Of a DNA stretch of 14,884 bases, positions 1 through 7,076 are shown one piece after another (the first letter of the stretch is position 1; each line of letters begins with the position of its first letter). The stretch lies in NCBI GenBank assembly GCA_031277155.1, contig JAITMW010000075.1:1-14884 (forward strand), read 5' to 3'. The translations under genes were made by a program, and so were the position numbers. This DNA comes from Clostridiales bacterium. Its GTDB lineage: Bacteria; Bacillota; Clostridia; Lachnospirales; WRAX01. Below the pieces are notes generated by a model, which saw nothing but the letters and a program-made list of their open reading frames with translations, did not search any database and was not told the origin of the DNA.

Positions 1-251
1 TGCTGAAACACGGCTATCACCATGTAGTTTTTAAGCACATTTTCGCGGGCCGCCGCGTGGGGAATCGCCATATGAGGGGCGATGACGATATATGGGCCAA
101 GCTCTTCGACGGCATCAATCATGGCTTGGATATAGCCCTCTTTAATAGAGCCGACCTCAAGCATTATGCGGCCGACAACACGAATTGCCTCTTGCCAGCT
201 ATGTGCGCCATGCTCAATATGAAGCACTTCTTTGCGGAATAATTCTTTCAA
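1..251 (-). CDS. PTS EIIA domain protein, UlaC/mannitol-fructose type (partial, 3' end outside window)
   Basis: The 83 visible residues form the N-terminal part of a PTS EIIA type-2 domain, a cytosolic phosphocarrier that takes phosphate from HPr and passes it to EIIB during sugar uptake. The diagnostic stretch is ELGPYIVIAPHMAIPHA around residues 50-66; His65 in the IPHA motif is the expected phosphorylated residue. The SWQEAIRVVG segment near residues 18-27 also fits the UlaC-like (ascorbate-type) subgroup. The start is a TTG at 249-251, preceded by GGAGGA at 259-264 with 7 nt spacing; no ATG in this frame gives a comparable site. A good sigma-A promoter lies directly upstream, so it is probably expressed separately from the GH112 gene 74 bp upstream. 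The sugar cannot be told because EIIB/EIIC would lie beyond the left edge. The domain could also be fused to more sequence off-window. Confidence 0.85.
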   Translation of the reverse strand, partial: MKELFRKEVLHIEHGAHSWQEAIRVVGRIMLEVGSIKEGYIQAMIDAVEELGPYIVIAPHMAIPHAAARENVLKNYMVIAVFQ

Positions 252-258
252 GTGTGAC

Positions 259-264
259 TCCTCC
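259..264 (-). promoter_or_regulatory. Ribosome binding site fixing a TTG start
   Basis: GGAGGA on the minus strand lies 7 nt before the TTG at 249-251. It is the main reason for choosing a non-ATG start for the EIIA gene. Confidence 0.8.
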
Positions 265-287
265 AATACAGCCGACATCCTAAGCTG

Positions 288-317
288 ATTGTACTATAGT
301 GACGCCCAAAATGTCAA
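288..317 (-). promoter_or_regulatory. Sigma-A type promoter for the EIIA gene
   Basis: On the minus strand there is a perfect -35 TTGACA (312-317), an 18-nt spacer and a -10 TACAAT (288-293). It lies between the GH112 stop codon and the EIIA Shine-Dalgarno, with a predicted leader of about 30 nt. No terminator hairpin was seen between the GH112 stop and this promoter, so read-through from the upstream pair remains possible. Confidence 0.75.
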
Positions 318-325
318 GCAAAATT

Positions 326-2479
326 TCATATTCTGTTCATATTCAAGCATTGCATACCAAAAGGCGGCATCTGCGCGGAATATGTTTTGTCGCCGATGGT
401 ACACTCGGCCCGCTGCGGCGTGGCGGCATTGTTCGCAAAGACCACGGTATGCGGGAAAACGGCACATTCTACATTTGGATTGTCGGATATGCCGTCAGTG
501 ATTGTGTTCCAGCTTGTCGCGTACAAAATCAGATTCATTAAAAGCCGCGTATTTTCGGCGCCATAGGCAAAATTCGACAGATATATGCCCACACCGCCGC
601 GCCTGCCGGCCATATTCAGCGTTATCGTCGGGGTGCCCTCATGGGCGGCCAGCACCATTGCCTCGCCGTCTGTCAGGACCACATCCGCACGGGGCGCAAT
701 ATGGGCGCCATCAGGCACAAGGCTGGGGATGGGCTCGGTCTCAAACTGCCAGCGGCCGTGGCAGGCCCGCTCGCCATTGTCAATGTCCACGCCCAGCACA
801 TGCGCCATGCGCAAAAAGCTGTGGCGGCCGGGATATGCGGAAGGCTCGCCAATGCCCATAAAGACGCCGCCGTTATGCACCCAGCATGTCAGGGCTTCTA
901 TAAGGTCCGCGTCGCCCCAATGCTCTCCGCCGCTCCACGCATCGCCCGCCGCGCCCGCGTTGATGATGACATTGATATTTTTCGGCACGCCGCCTCGCAC
1001 ATCGTCAAAAGACAGAAACTCCACATCAAAGGGCATACCGGAGAGGCTCTCCAGCACATGTATCAGCGTGTGGCGGTCAGTCTCATGAAAATGGCCGGAA
1101 AGGGTCCATGTGCGCAGCTTGCCCCAGGCGTGAAGTATGCCGACGCGCGGCTTCAACGTCATGGGCGCGCCCGTATCATGCAATGCGGCAATCTGCCTGA
1201 ATTCGTCCAGGATGGTGTCCATAGCCTGAATAAAGTCGGGATAGCCCTGCGTCAGACTGAGATAGCCGCCCAGCCCGCAGCGCTCTATTTTTGCGCGAAG
1301 CAGGGCGCGCCGCGCGGTAATCCAATAATCCAGCGCATCCTGGCCCGGCTGCCCGCCCGGCGAAAAGGTGGCGGCACCCCCCAAGCCAACGGGGAAAAGA
1401 TATGGATGAAAGCGTATTTCCCGCATGGGCACGGGCACATCGGCGCACAGCCGCACTTCATAGCCCGAAAACACGCATTTTATCAGGCCGTCAAAGCCAA
1501 ACTCCTCAAAATGGCCGTTGTATGGCTCCATGCCCACCCAGCTGTCATCATAAAAGACATATGCCTTTTTGCCCGCGCCATGCACAATGTCTATCAGCCC
1601 TTTGCCTATATCCCGTACAAAGCCGCCGCAAAAGTCCATCCAGTCGCGCTTTTTTTGCGTTGGCACGCGATGGGTGGCGTTGTATTTGCCCTGGCGCACA
1701 AAATCCTCGGCGCATAGGGCATAGCCGTATTTTTTGGCAAAATCATCCAGGGCCTCGGGGCACACCGTGAAATCATAGCTGGCCCAATCCGTGAAAAGAT
1801 GGCGATTGCGGGCATTGCTGCCCCAAATCCACGCAAAATTGTAAAACAGTGACGTAAAGCGCACCACATTTGTGTCGGGGTTTGCGGCGCACCAGTCTTT
1901 CAGCCAGTTTTCAAGATATTCGCGGCAATCCGGCAAATATGGATTAAGCTGCATCAAATGCTCTTTATCCCAATTGTTGGTAGTGTGATTGTACATCGAA
2001 ATTTCTTCCCAGACGCGCCATGCCAAAAAACTCGCGGTATATTGCCGCCATGGTACTGTATGTATCACAATTGTGCCTTCATCCGCGTCATAATGCCATC
2101 TGTCCCTGTCAACAAGGGTGTCGGTGGTTCTGTCATATACCTGCCAATATTTCATTGCGGCCGCGCTGTCGTTAATCTCGAATTGCTCCTTGAAAAAGCC
2201 ATCCATCAGCCTGACTATCAGCCGCGGGCTGCCCGCCGTCCGCGGCGCGGTACACAAAAATGTTTGCTGCCGCGCGCGGGGATTTTGGCGTATCCAGTCG
2301 TTATGCTCGCGTATAGGACAAATTGTGGAATATATGTCATATCCTGCCCGCAATATCTCCTCTGACAGCTTTGTCCCGTCAGAATCCCGTATAACATCCG
2401 CCCCCCAGCGTTTTGCCAGCTCCAGCGTCAGCTTTTCGTGGCCCGCCTCGCCGGGCAGCGTAAAATTCCCCTTCATCAT
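326..2479 (-). CDS. GH112 beta-galactoside phosphorylase (galactosyl-rhamnose or lacto-/galacto-N-biose phosphorylase)
   Basis: This 717-residue cytosolic protein without signal peptide matches GH112 along its length. Recognisable segments are the N-terminal GNFTLPGEAGHEKLTLELAK, the MYNHTTNNW stretch near 162-170, VVRFTSLFYNFAW at 205-217, and the DDSWVGMEPY segment at 311-320. By recall of the Bifidobacterium lacto-N-biose phosphorylase (GDQW segment, Asp313), Asp312 is the likely general acid. GH112 enzymes phosphorolyse Gal-beta-1,3-HexNAc or Gal-beta-1,4-L-rhamnose to alpha-Gal-1-phosphate plus the free acceptor sugar. The gene overlaps the GH105 stop by 4 bp (ATGA) and has AAAGGGGG 9 nt before the first Met; the next codon is also Met. 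Co-transcription with GH105 and a YesOPQ-like importer favours galactosyl-rhamnose, but the sequence alone does not settle the acceptor. Galactose-1-phosphate processing genes are not in the window. Confidence 0.9.
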   Translation of the reverse strand: MMKGNFTLPGEAGHEKLTLELAKRWGADVIRDSDGTKLSEEILRAGYDIYSTICPIREHNDWIRQNPRARQQTFLCTAPRTAGSPRLIVRLMDGFFKEQFEINDSAAAMKYWQVYDRTTDTLVDRDRWHYDADEGTIVIHTVPWRQYTASFLAWRVWEEISMYNHTTNNWDKEHLMQLNPYLPDCREYLENWLKDWCAANPDTNVVRFTSLFYNFAWIWGSNARNRHLFTDWASYDFTVCPEALDDFAKKYGYALCAEDFVRQGKYNATHRVPTQKKRDWMDFCGGFVRDIGKGLIDIVHGAGKKAYVFYDDSWVGMEPYNGHFEEFGFDGLIKCVFSGYEVRLCADVPVPMREIRFHPYLFPVGLGGAATFSPGGQPGQDALDYWITARRALLRAKIERCGLGGYLSLTQGYPDFIQAMDTILDEFRQIAALHDTGAPMTLKPRVGILHAWGKLRTWTLSGHFHETDRHTLIHVLESLSGMPFDVEFLSFDDVRGGVPKNINVIINAGAAGDAWSGGEHWGDADLIEALTCWVHNGGVFMGIGEPSAYPGRHSFLRMAHVLGVDIDNGERACHGRWQFETEPIPSLVPDGAHIAPRADVVLTDGEAMVLAAHEGTPTITLNMAGRRGGVGIYLSNFAYGAENTRLLMNLILYATSWNTITDGISDNPNVECAVFPHTVVFANNAATPQRAECTIGDKTYSAQMPPFGMQCLNMNRI

Positions 2480-3516
2480 ATCACCACGCCCCCTTTGTCA
2501 TTAAGCAGTTCTGCCAAAAAGGTCAGGGCCAGCCCTTGGCCCCAGCCTTGCACCCATTTTCTGGAAATTTGGCGATAGCCCTCCAGGTCACGCATAACTG
2601 CCGTGCCGCCCGATACATTAAGCAATCGCCCGTCTTCTGTGATATTGGCCAATATGCCCTTCAGCGCCCTTTGCGCATAGGTAGTGTGCAGCGGATTGCC
2701 GCTGGCCAGCATGGCCGCCGCGATGCCCGCCGAGGCCGAAAGCTCTTCGTAAGATTCCTCATCCACAAGCACGGTGCGCCAAAGGCCATTTTCGGTCTGC
2801 AATTCTTTCAGCGCGCTCAATTGGTCGCGCAGAGAGCAGTTGATGTCCATAAACTGCGGGTAAAGATAGGCCTCCGGCAGGGTGCGGCCAACCACGCTCA
2901 TGGTATAGGCCGCCCAGGCATTTGCGCGCCCCCAGAAAAAGCCGGACATATGGTCGCGGTGCAAATGGTTATAGCCGTGATACCACAGGCCGTCGGCCTT
3001 GTTTTGCAAAAACTCTATATGCCAGTAATATTGATTCAGCGCGTCATTTATCAGCTCTTCATCCTTTTGCATCACGCCAAAACGCAGCATTAGCAGCGCC
3101 GCCATAAACAGTGTGTCCGCCCATGCTTGCTCCGGAAAGTCATTCTTGGATGAAACCGTGTGTTGCAGCACCTTCTCTCCAAAGCGCAGGGCGTCATGCC
3201 GCAGATAGTTTATCTTTTCCCGGGCAATGTCCAGATATTTTTCGTCCTGCGTTTCATCATACAGGCTAAGCAGGCAATGCCCCATGGCACAGGCATTGAC
3301 ATTGTGCGCTGGCAGGCCAAGGGCCATATATTCGTCGATGCGGGCGCGCAAAGGTTCCAGGTATTCCTCGCTGCCCGTGACGTCAATGGCCGCCGAAACG
3401 CCGTAATACGCCACGCCGCAGGGCCAGTCCCAGCGCAAATCCATTTGCATCGTCTTTTTCACCATGGCGTCCATGGTTTTTAGGATGTGGTCGCGGTCAA
3501 AGTCGATATTAATCAT
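2476..3516 (-). CDS. GH105 unsaturated rhamnogalacturonyl hydrolase (YteR/YesR family)
   Basis: This 346-residue protein has the all-helical (alpha/alpha)6-barrel pattern of GH105. Family markers are WDWPCGVAYYGV (30-40), EQAWADTLFMA (129-139), in which Asp134 corresponds to the catalytic Asp of Bacillus YteR, and HRDHMSGFFWGRANAW (186-201), the conserved FWGRxNxW block. The enzyme hydrates and cleaves the 4,5-unsaturated galacturonyl residue left at the non-reducing end of rhamnogalacturonan-I oligosaccharides by lyases. No signal peptide is visible, so it acts in the cytosol on imported oligosaccharides. The start ATG has GGGGGAG at 3526-3532, 9 nt upstream, and a sigma-A promoter just before it. 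Its TGA overlaps the GH112 start by 4 bp, implying translational coupling. The length is near that of known YteR-type enzymes. Related GH88 or glucuronyl-hydrolase activity is a less likely alternative. Confidence 0.9.
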   Translation of the reverse strand: MINIDFDRDHILKTMDAMVKKTMQMDLRWDWPCGVAYYGVSAAIDVTGSEEYLEPLRARIDEYMALGLPAHNVNACAMGHCLLSLYDETQDEKYLDIAREKINYLRHDALRFGEKVLQHTVSSKNDFPEQAWADTLFMAALLMLRFGVMQKDEELINDALNQYYWHIEFLQNKADGLWYHGYNHLHRDHMSGFFWGRANAWAAYTMSVVGRTLPEAYLYPQFMDINCSLRDQLSALKELQTENGLWRTVLVDEESYEELSASAGIAAAMLASGNPLHTTYAQRALKGILANITEDGRLLNVSGGTAVMRDLEGYRQISRKWVQGWGQGLALTFLAELLNDKGGVVI

Positions 3517-3546
3517 GATAGTCAGCTCCCCCTTATTTTTGTCAAT

Positions 3547-3575
3547 AGTATATCACAGGAAAAAAAATATTGCAA
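3547..3575 (-). promoter_or_regulatory. Sigma-A promoter of the GH105-GH112 operon
   Basis: On the minus strand, -35 TTGCAA (3570-3575), exactly 17 nt of spacer and -10 TATACT (3547-3552). The predicted transcript starts about 25 nt before the GH105 ATG. The -35 overlaps a short inverted repeat CAAAG-A-CTTTG (3573-3583), a candidate operator. Confidence 0.75.
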
Positions 3576-3615
3576 AGACTTTGTGCATGTTGTACTTTGT
3601 CAATGCAAAATGCAT
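3573..3615. promoter_or_regulatory. Candidate operator half-sites between divergent sugar operons
   Basis: Two short perfect inverted repeats sit in the 255-bp divergent region: CAAAG-A-CTTTG at 3573-3583 and ATGCA-AAA-TGCAT at 3603-3615. The first overlaps the -35 of the GH105 promoter. No regulator gene is adjacent, and repeats of 5 bp arms occur by chance in AT-rich DNA, so this is tentative. I saw no clear match to the CcpA catabolite-response consensus. Confidence 0.3.
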
Positions 3616-3699
3616 AAAGCCCAGAAAGGCCCTGTATAAATCAGACAAAAATGAACAGTGTTTTGAGAAAATTTCGTCCTTTTTTTCTAAAAAAAACTG

Positions 3700-3708
3700 T
3701 GTTACAAT
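3700..3708 (+). promoter_or_regulatory. Extended -10 promoter of the ABC importer operon
   Basis: TG-T-TACAAT at 3700-3708 is an extended -10 element. The region where a -35 should lie (about 3680-3686) is a T run, followed by an A run to 3696. These AT tracts may help through curvature, but the -35 is poor. The predicted leader is about 57 nt before the lipoprotein ATG. Confidence 0.55.
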
Positions 3709-3771
3709 GCTTACGACTGGTTCTTTTTCCAAAATTGTGAAAGTCCAAATAAGAAAGGAGATTAGAAAATT

Positions 3772-5136
3772 ATGCAAATTAAAAAGAGGGTTTTGACAAT
3801 CCTGTCGGGCTTTGTGCTGGCGTTTGCTTTTGCCGCCTGCGGTGTCGCTGACGACCCGACCCCGGCCGCAACCCCTACCCCTGAGGCAGCGCAGCCCGCG
3901 CAAGCAACCCCCACACCACAGCCTGAGCCTGCAGACGACCCTGTTGACATGGTTTTGGCCTGGTGGGGCAACCCAACCCGTAACGAACAAACAACTGAGG
4001 CCGTAGCATTATTTATGTCAGAATTTCCACATGTCACCGTTGAAGAGCAAACCGTTGGCTGGGGCGACTATTGGGCGCTTTTGGGCACCATGGCCGTCGG
4101 TGGGGACCTGCCCGATGTCATCCAAATGGACTGGGCATTTTTAGAGCAGTATGTCGGAAACAATCTGCTGGTTGATTTGCGCCCGTTTATTGACGATGGC
4201 ACAATAGACCTCTCTGATGTGCCGCAAAGCGTTATTGAAACAGGCCGCATCGGCGAAGGCATTTATGCCGTATCCATCGGCATGAACGGCGCTTCTATGA
4301 TTTATAACCAAACCCTGCTTGAAAGCATCGGCATCACAATGTCCCACAACACGACAATGGATGAATTTATCGAAATTGCGCGTCAGGTTTATGCCGAAAC
4401 TGGCTTTAGAACCAACCTTGTTTACACCGACCCTTCAAATCCACTCGAAGTACATTTAAGGGCGCGCGGCATCACCATGCTTACACCTGAAGGCATGGGC
4501 GGCACCGTCCAGGATTATGTCGATTTCTTTGAAATCATCGAGATGGGCATACAAGAGGGCTGGCATATCCATCCCGAGGCCATGGTTGGCCGTGACGGCA
4601 TGGAGCAAGACCCCATGGTTTATGGCGGAGACCCAAGCCAAATGTCTTGGATGGGCCTGTTTTTCTCCAATATGATGACGGGCATGATGAATGTGGCTCC
4701 GGAAGGGATGCAAATGGGCATGACTACATACCCATCCGAAAATCCGCAGCTTTCCAATTATATCAGGGCTTCCATGTACTTCTCCATCACCACACAAAGC
4801 GATAATCCGCAAACAGCCGCCGAATTTATCAACTTCTGGACGAATTCCATTGAGGTTAATCGCATCATCATGGCAGAACGCGGAATTCCGGCCTCTGCGG
4901 TGGTCGCAGATGCCATAGCCCCCGACTTTAACGAAGCAAATCAAATTGCCTCTTATTTCGTAGATTTTGTTGGGCAGCCCGGCAATTCCACGCCCGTTAA
5001 TCCGCCAAGACCGGAAGGTGCCGGCGAAATTGTTGATAATCTGCGTCTTATGATGGAAAATGTCGGCCATGGCGCAATGACGGCCCAAGAAGCCGCCGAA
5101 GCGTTCTTTAACTTCGGAAACAGCATCTTGAATTAA
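3772..5136 (+). CDS. ABC transporter sugar-binding lipoprotein (SBP family 1, YesO-like)
   Basis: This 454-residue extracellular solute-binding protein delivers oligosaccharides to the two permeases downstream. A lipoprotein signal peptide covers residues 1-22 with lipobox FAAC and lipidated Cys23. A flexible Pro/Thr/Ala-rich linker (about 29-55) follows, then the family-1 binding fold. Segments VLAWWGNPTRNEQTTE (61-76), GWGDYWALLGTMAVGG (96-111), LPDVIQMD (113-120) and, near the C-terminus, ERGIPASAVVADAI and PPRPEGAGEIV closely resemble what I recall of Bacillus YesO, the rhamnogalacturonan-oligosaccharide binding protein. The start has AAAGGAG at 3754-3760, 11 nt upstream. It is first in an operon with two permeases and divergent from the GH105-GH112 pair, which suggests a rhamnogalacturonan-derived substrate. 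The family is clear; the exact ligand is inferred. Confidence 0.92.
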   Translation: MQIKKRVLTILSGFVLAFAFAACGVADDPTPAATPTPEAAQPAQATPTPQPEPADDPVDMVLAWWGNPTRNEQTTEAVALFMSEFPHVTVEEQTVGWGDYWALLGTMAVGGDLPDVIQMDWAFLEQYVGNNLLVDLRPFIDDGTIDLSDVPQSVIETGRIGEGIYAVSIGMNGASMIYNQTLLESIGITMSHNTTMDEFIEIARQVYAETGFRTNLVYTDPSNPLEVHLRARGITMLTPEGMGGTVQDYVDFFEIIEMGIQEGWHIHPEAMVGRDGMEQDPMVYGGDPSQMSWMGLFFSNMMTGMMNVAPEGMQMGMTTYPSENPQLSNYIRASMYFSITTQSDNPQTAAEFINFWTNSIEVNRIIMAERGIPASAVVADAIAPDFNEANQIASYFVDFVGQPGNSTPVNPPRPEGAGEIVDNLRLMMENVGHGAMTAQEAAEAFFNFGNSILN

Positions 5137-5166
5137 TCGCAATAATTAAGCCACATATACTTAAAC

Positions 5167-5203
5167 ACTTTGGGGGCAGGCAATTTGGCTTAGCCCCCAA
5201 AGT
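5167..5203 (+). terminator. Intercistronic stem-loop between lipoprotein and permease genes (attenuator/mRNA stabiliser)
   Basis: A perfect 11-bp stem (ACTTTGGGGGC at 5167-5177 with GCCCCCAAAGT at 5193-5203) encloses a 15-nt loop. Only a TTTT follows, so it is a weak rho-independent terminator at best. In ABC importer operons such a hairpin after the binding-protein gene usually gives more binding protein than permease, by partial termination or by protecting the 3' end of the upstream message. It lies 31 nt after the SBP stop and just ahead of the permease Shine-Dalgarno. Confidence 0.7.
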
Positions 5204-5227
5204 TTTGGAGAGGAGGCCAAGGCCAAA

Positions 5228-6166
5228 ATGCAAAGCAACCCCGCAACCACCACCTGGAAAAACCCCTTGTCCGCCATAATTGCGTTTATCCACAGGGAAA
5301 AAATTGCGGCATTTATATGCTGCCTTCCCTTTGTCGTCGGGTTTTTCACCTTTTTGATTGTGCCCATGGGCATGTCTTTATATTATTCGTTTACAAATTT
5401 TAACATGCTGTCCCCGCCCACCTGGACAGGGTTTGACAATTATATCCGCATGTGGAACGACACACGCTTTTGGAGTTCGTTGCGCGCCACCTTCTATTTT
5501 GCCTTTGCATCCGTGCCGCTGCGCCTTATTTTCGCCCTGGCCATAGCGATGCTGCTGCTTAGGGCCAGGCGGTTAATCGGCATATATCGCGCCATGTATT
5601 ATCTGCCGTCAATTTTGGGCGGCTCTTTGGCTGTGGCCATATTGTGGGGCAGGCTGTTTGCCATCAACGGCGTCTTAAACGAAGGCATCCTTGAATTTTT
5701 TGGCCTTAACCGCAACTTTCCTTGGCTGGGCAATGTAAACACAGCCATCTGGACATTGATACTTCTTGCCGTGTGGCAGTTTGGCTCTTCCATGCTGATT
5801 TTTTTGGCGTCCCTAAAGCAAATTCCGGAGCAGCTTTACGAAGCATCCAGCATCGATGGCGCCGGCAAAATTAAGCAGTTTGTCAAAATAACCCTGCCGC
5901 TGTTGACGCCCACCATCTTTTTCAATCTCGTGATGCAGACCATTGCGGGCTTTTTGGCCTTTACGCAGGCATTTGTCATCACCCGGGGCGAGCCAATGGA
6001 TTCTACGCTGTTTTACGCCCTGTATATGTACAGGCAGGTCTTTGATTTTGGAAACGCCGGGTATGGCTCGGCCATGGCGTGGGTGATGCTGGCCATCATA
6101 GGCTCGATGACAGGCATACTATTTCTTACCAGAAGATTCTGGGTGTATGACGGGGGGTATACATGA
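5228..6166 (+). CDS. ABC sugar transporter permease, MalF-type (YesP-like)
   Basis: This 312-residue inner-membrane permease forms half of the channel of the importer. Six hydrophobic segments are visible at about 26-46, 87-111, 121-144, 172-195, 228-251 and 280-300, with a WTGFDNYIRMW segment after the first, typical of MalF/UgpA-type sugar permeases. The EAA loop that docks the ATPase is at 202-222 (QLYEASSIDGAGKIKQFVKI). The start has an AGGAGG-containing site at 5207-5216, 11 nt upstream. It follows the binding-protein gene after a stem-loop and overlaps the next permease by 4 bp. The closest functional analogue by gene order and neighbours is Bacillus YesP. Substrate is inferred from context only. 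Confidence 0.92.
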   Translation: MQSNPATTTWKNPLSAIIAFIHREKIAAFICCLPFVVGFFTFLIVPMGMSLYYSFTNFNMLSPPTWTGFDNYIRMWNDTRFWSSLRATFYFAFASVPLRLIFALAIAMLLLRARRLIGIYRAMYYLPSILGGSLAVAILWGRLFAINGVLNEGILEFFGLNRNFPWLGNVNTAIWTLILLAVWQFGSSMLIFLASLKQIPEQLYEASSIDGAGKIKQFVKITLPLLTPTIFFNLVMQTIAGFLAFTQAFVITRGEPMDSTLFYALYMYRQVFDFGNAGYGSAMAWVMLAIIGSMTGILFLTRRFWVYDGGYT

Positions 6167-7047
6167 TGAGCGCAATAAGCATAAAAGACACGCCAAAGCG
6201 CAGAATAAAAAAAGGGACGATAAAGCACCTTATAGGCCAAATTGTCGTGCTTGGCATCGGCATAATAATGATTTATCCCCTGATATGGATGTTTATGTCG
6301 TCTTTTAAAGAAACGGGCACCATTTTCGAGACAGCGGGAGAGCTGTGGCCCAGGGTGTGGGTTCTCGAAAACTACTTCAACGGCTGGCAAGGCGTATCCA
6401 ATGTCACCTTCGGCACCTTCTTTACAAATTCGGCCATATTGTCCGTCGGGGGCACCATTGGCGCGGTTATTTCCTCCGCACTGGTGGGCTATGCCTTTTC
6501 CCGCGGGCGTTTTGTGGGCCGCAAAATCCTGTTTGCGCTGATGCTAAGCACGCTTATGCTGCCGGCCCAGGTGCTTATGGTGCCGCAATTTTTGTGGTTT
6601 AACCAGCTGGGCTGGATTGGGACATATATGCCCCTTATAGTGCCCGCGTTTTTCGCGATTTCGGGCTTTTTCGTCTTCCTGATTACGAATTTTATGAACG
6701 GCATCCCGCGGGAGCTGGACGAGGCCGCCAGAATTGACGGATGCTCGTTTTACGGCATCTTTATGCGCATAATTTTGCCGCTGTCCGTGCCCGCCCTCAT
6801 CACCACCAGCCTGTTTTCCTTCATATGGCGATGGGACGACTTTATGGGGCCGCTGATTTATGTGCGCCGCGTGGCGCAATTCCCCGCCAGCTTGGCGCTT
6901 CGCATGTTTGCAGACCCCGCCGCCGCAACGGACTGGGGCGCGGTGTTTGCCATGTCGACGCTTTCGCTGGTTCCGGCGGTGGCAATCTTCATTTTCTTGC
7001 AGAAATATCTGGTGGAAGGAATTTCCACAGCGGGCCTGAAAGGATAA
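6163..7047 (+). CDS. ABC sugar transporter permease, MalG-type (YesQ-like)
   Basis: This 294-residue membrane protein is the second channel subunit, of the MalG/carbohydrate ABC transporter type. A cytosolic basic N-terminus (10-20) precedes TM1 (about 23-47); further hydrophobic segments follow at about 87-112, 120-143, 154-177, 207-224 and 252-280. The EAA loop is at 184-206 (ELDEAARIDGCSFYGIFMR). It ends LVEGISTAGLKG, a common ending for this subunit family. The start overlaps the preceding stop (ATGA), so translation is coupled; two Met codons in tandem leave a 1-residue ambiguity. No ATPase gene follows: the operon ends at a palindromic repeat. As with Bacillus YesOPQ, a shared MsmX-type ATPase encoded elsewhere is the likely energiser. 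Confidence 0.92.
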   Translation: MMSAISIKDTPKRRIKKGTIKHLIGQIVVLGIGIIMIYPLIWMFMSSFKETGTIFETAGELWPRVWVLENYFNGWQGVSNVTFGTFFTNSAILSVGGTIGAVISSALVGYAFSRGRFVGRKILFALMLSTLMLPAQVLMVPQFLWFNQLGWIGTYMPLIVPAFFAISGFFVFLITNFMNGIPRELDEAARIDGCSFYGIFMRIILPLSVPALITTSLFSFIWRWDDFMGPLIYVRRVAQFPASLALRMFADPAAATDWGAVFAMSTLSLVPAVAIFIFLQKYLVEGISTAGLKG

Positions 7048-7050
7048 TTT

Positions 7051-7072
7051 ATACTAACTCTAGAATTAGTAT
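7051..7072. repeat. Near-perfect 22-bp palindrome
   Basis: ATACTAA-C-TCTAGA-A-TTAGTAT is a 22-bp palindrome with a single non-pairing position in each arm, starting 4 bp after the permease stop codon. It borders the larger inverted-repeat element to its right. It could be part of that element, a recognition site, or a transcription stop signal for the importer operon. Confidence 0.7.
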
Positions 7073-7076
7073 TATC

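Noticed and set aside
641..1717. 358-codon plus-strand open frame
   Set aside because: It lies entirely opposite the GH112 gene, shows no recognisable domain and arises from GC-rich third positions of the real gene; several shorter frames opposite the same gene share this origin.
3655..3710. Rho-independent terminator from the T run and A run near 3680-3696
   Set aside because: There is no GC-rich stem and no gene ending upstream on either strand; AT tracts next to a promoter fit better.
3553..3990. 145-codon minus-strand open frame across the divergent promoter region
   Set aside because: It covers both promoters and the signal-peptide region of the lipoprotein gene; its low-complexity Gly/Arg/Cys-rich start is the reverse of the Pro/Thr linker.
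4456..5142. 228-codon minus-strand open frame
   Set aside because: It is antisense to the sugar-binding lipoprotein, has no family signature and no ribosome binding site context that outweighs the clear gene on the other strand.
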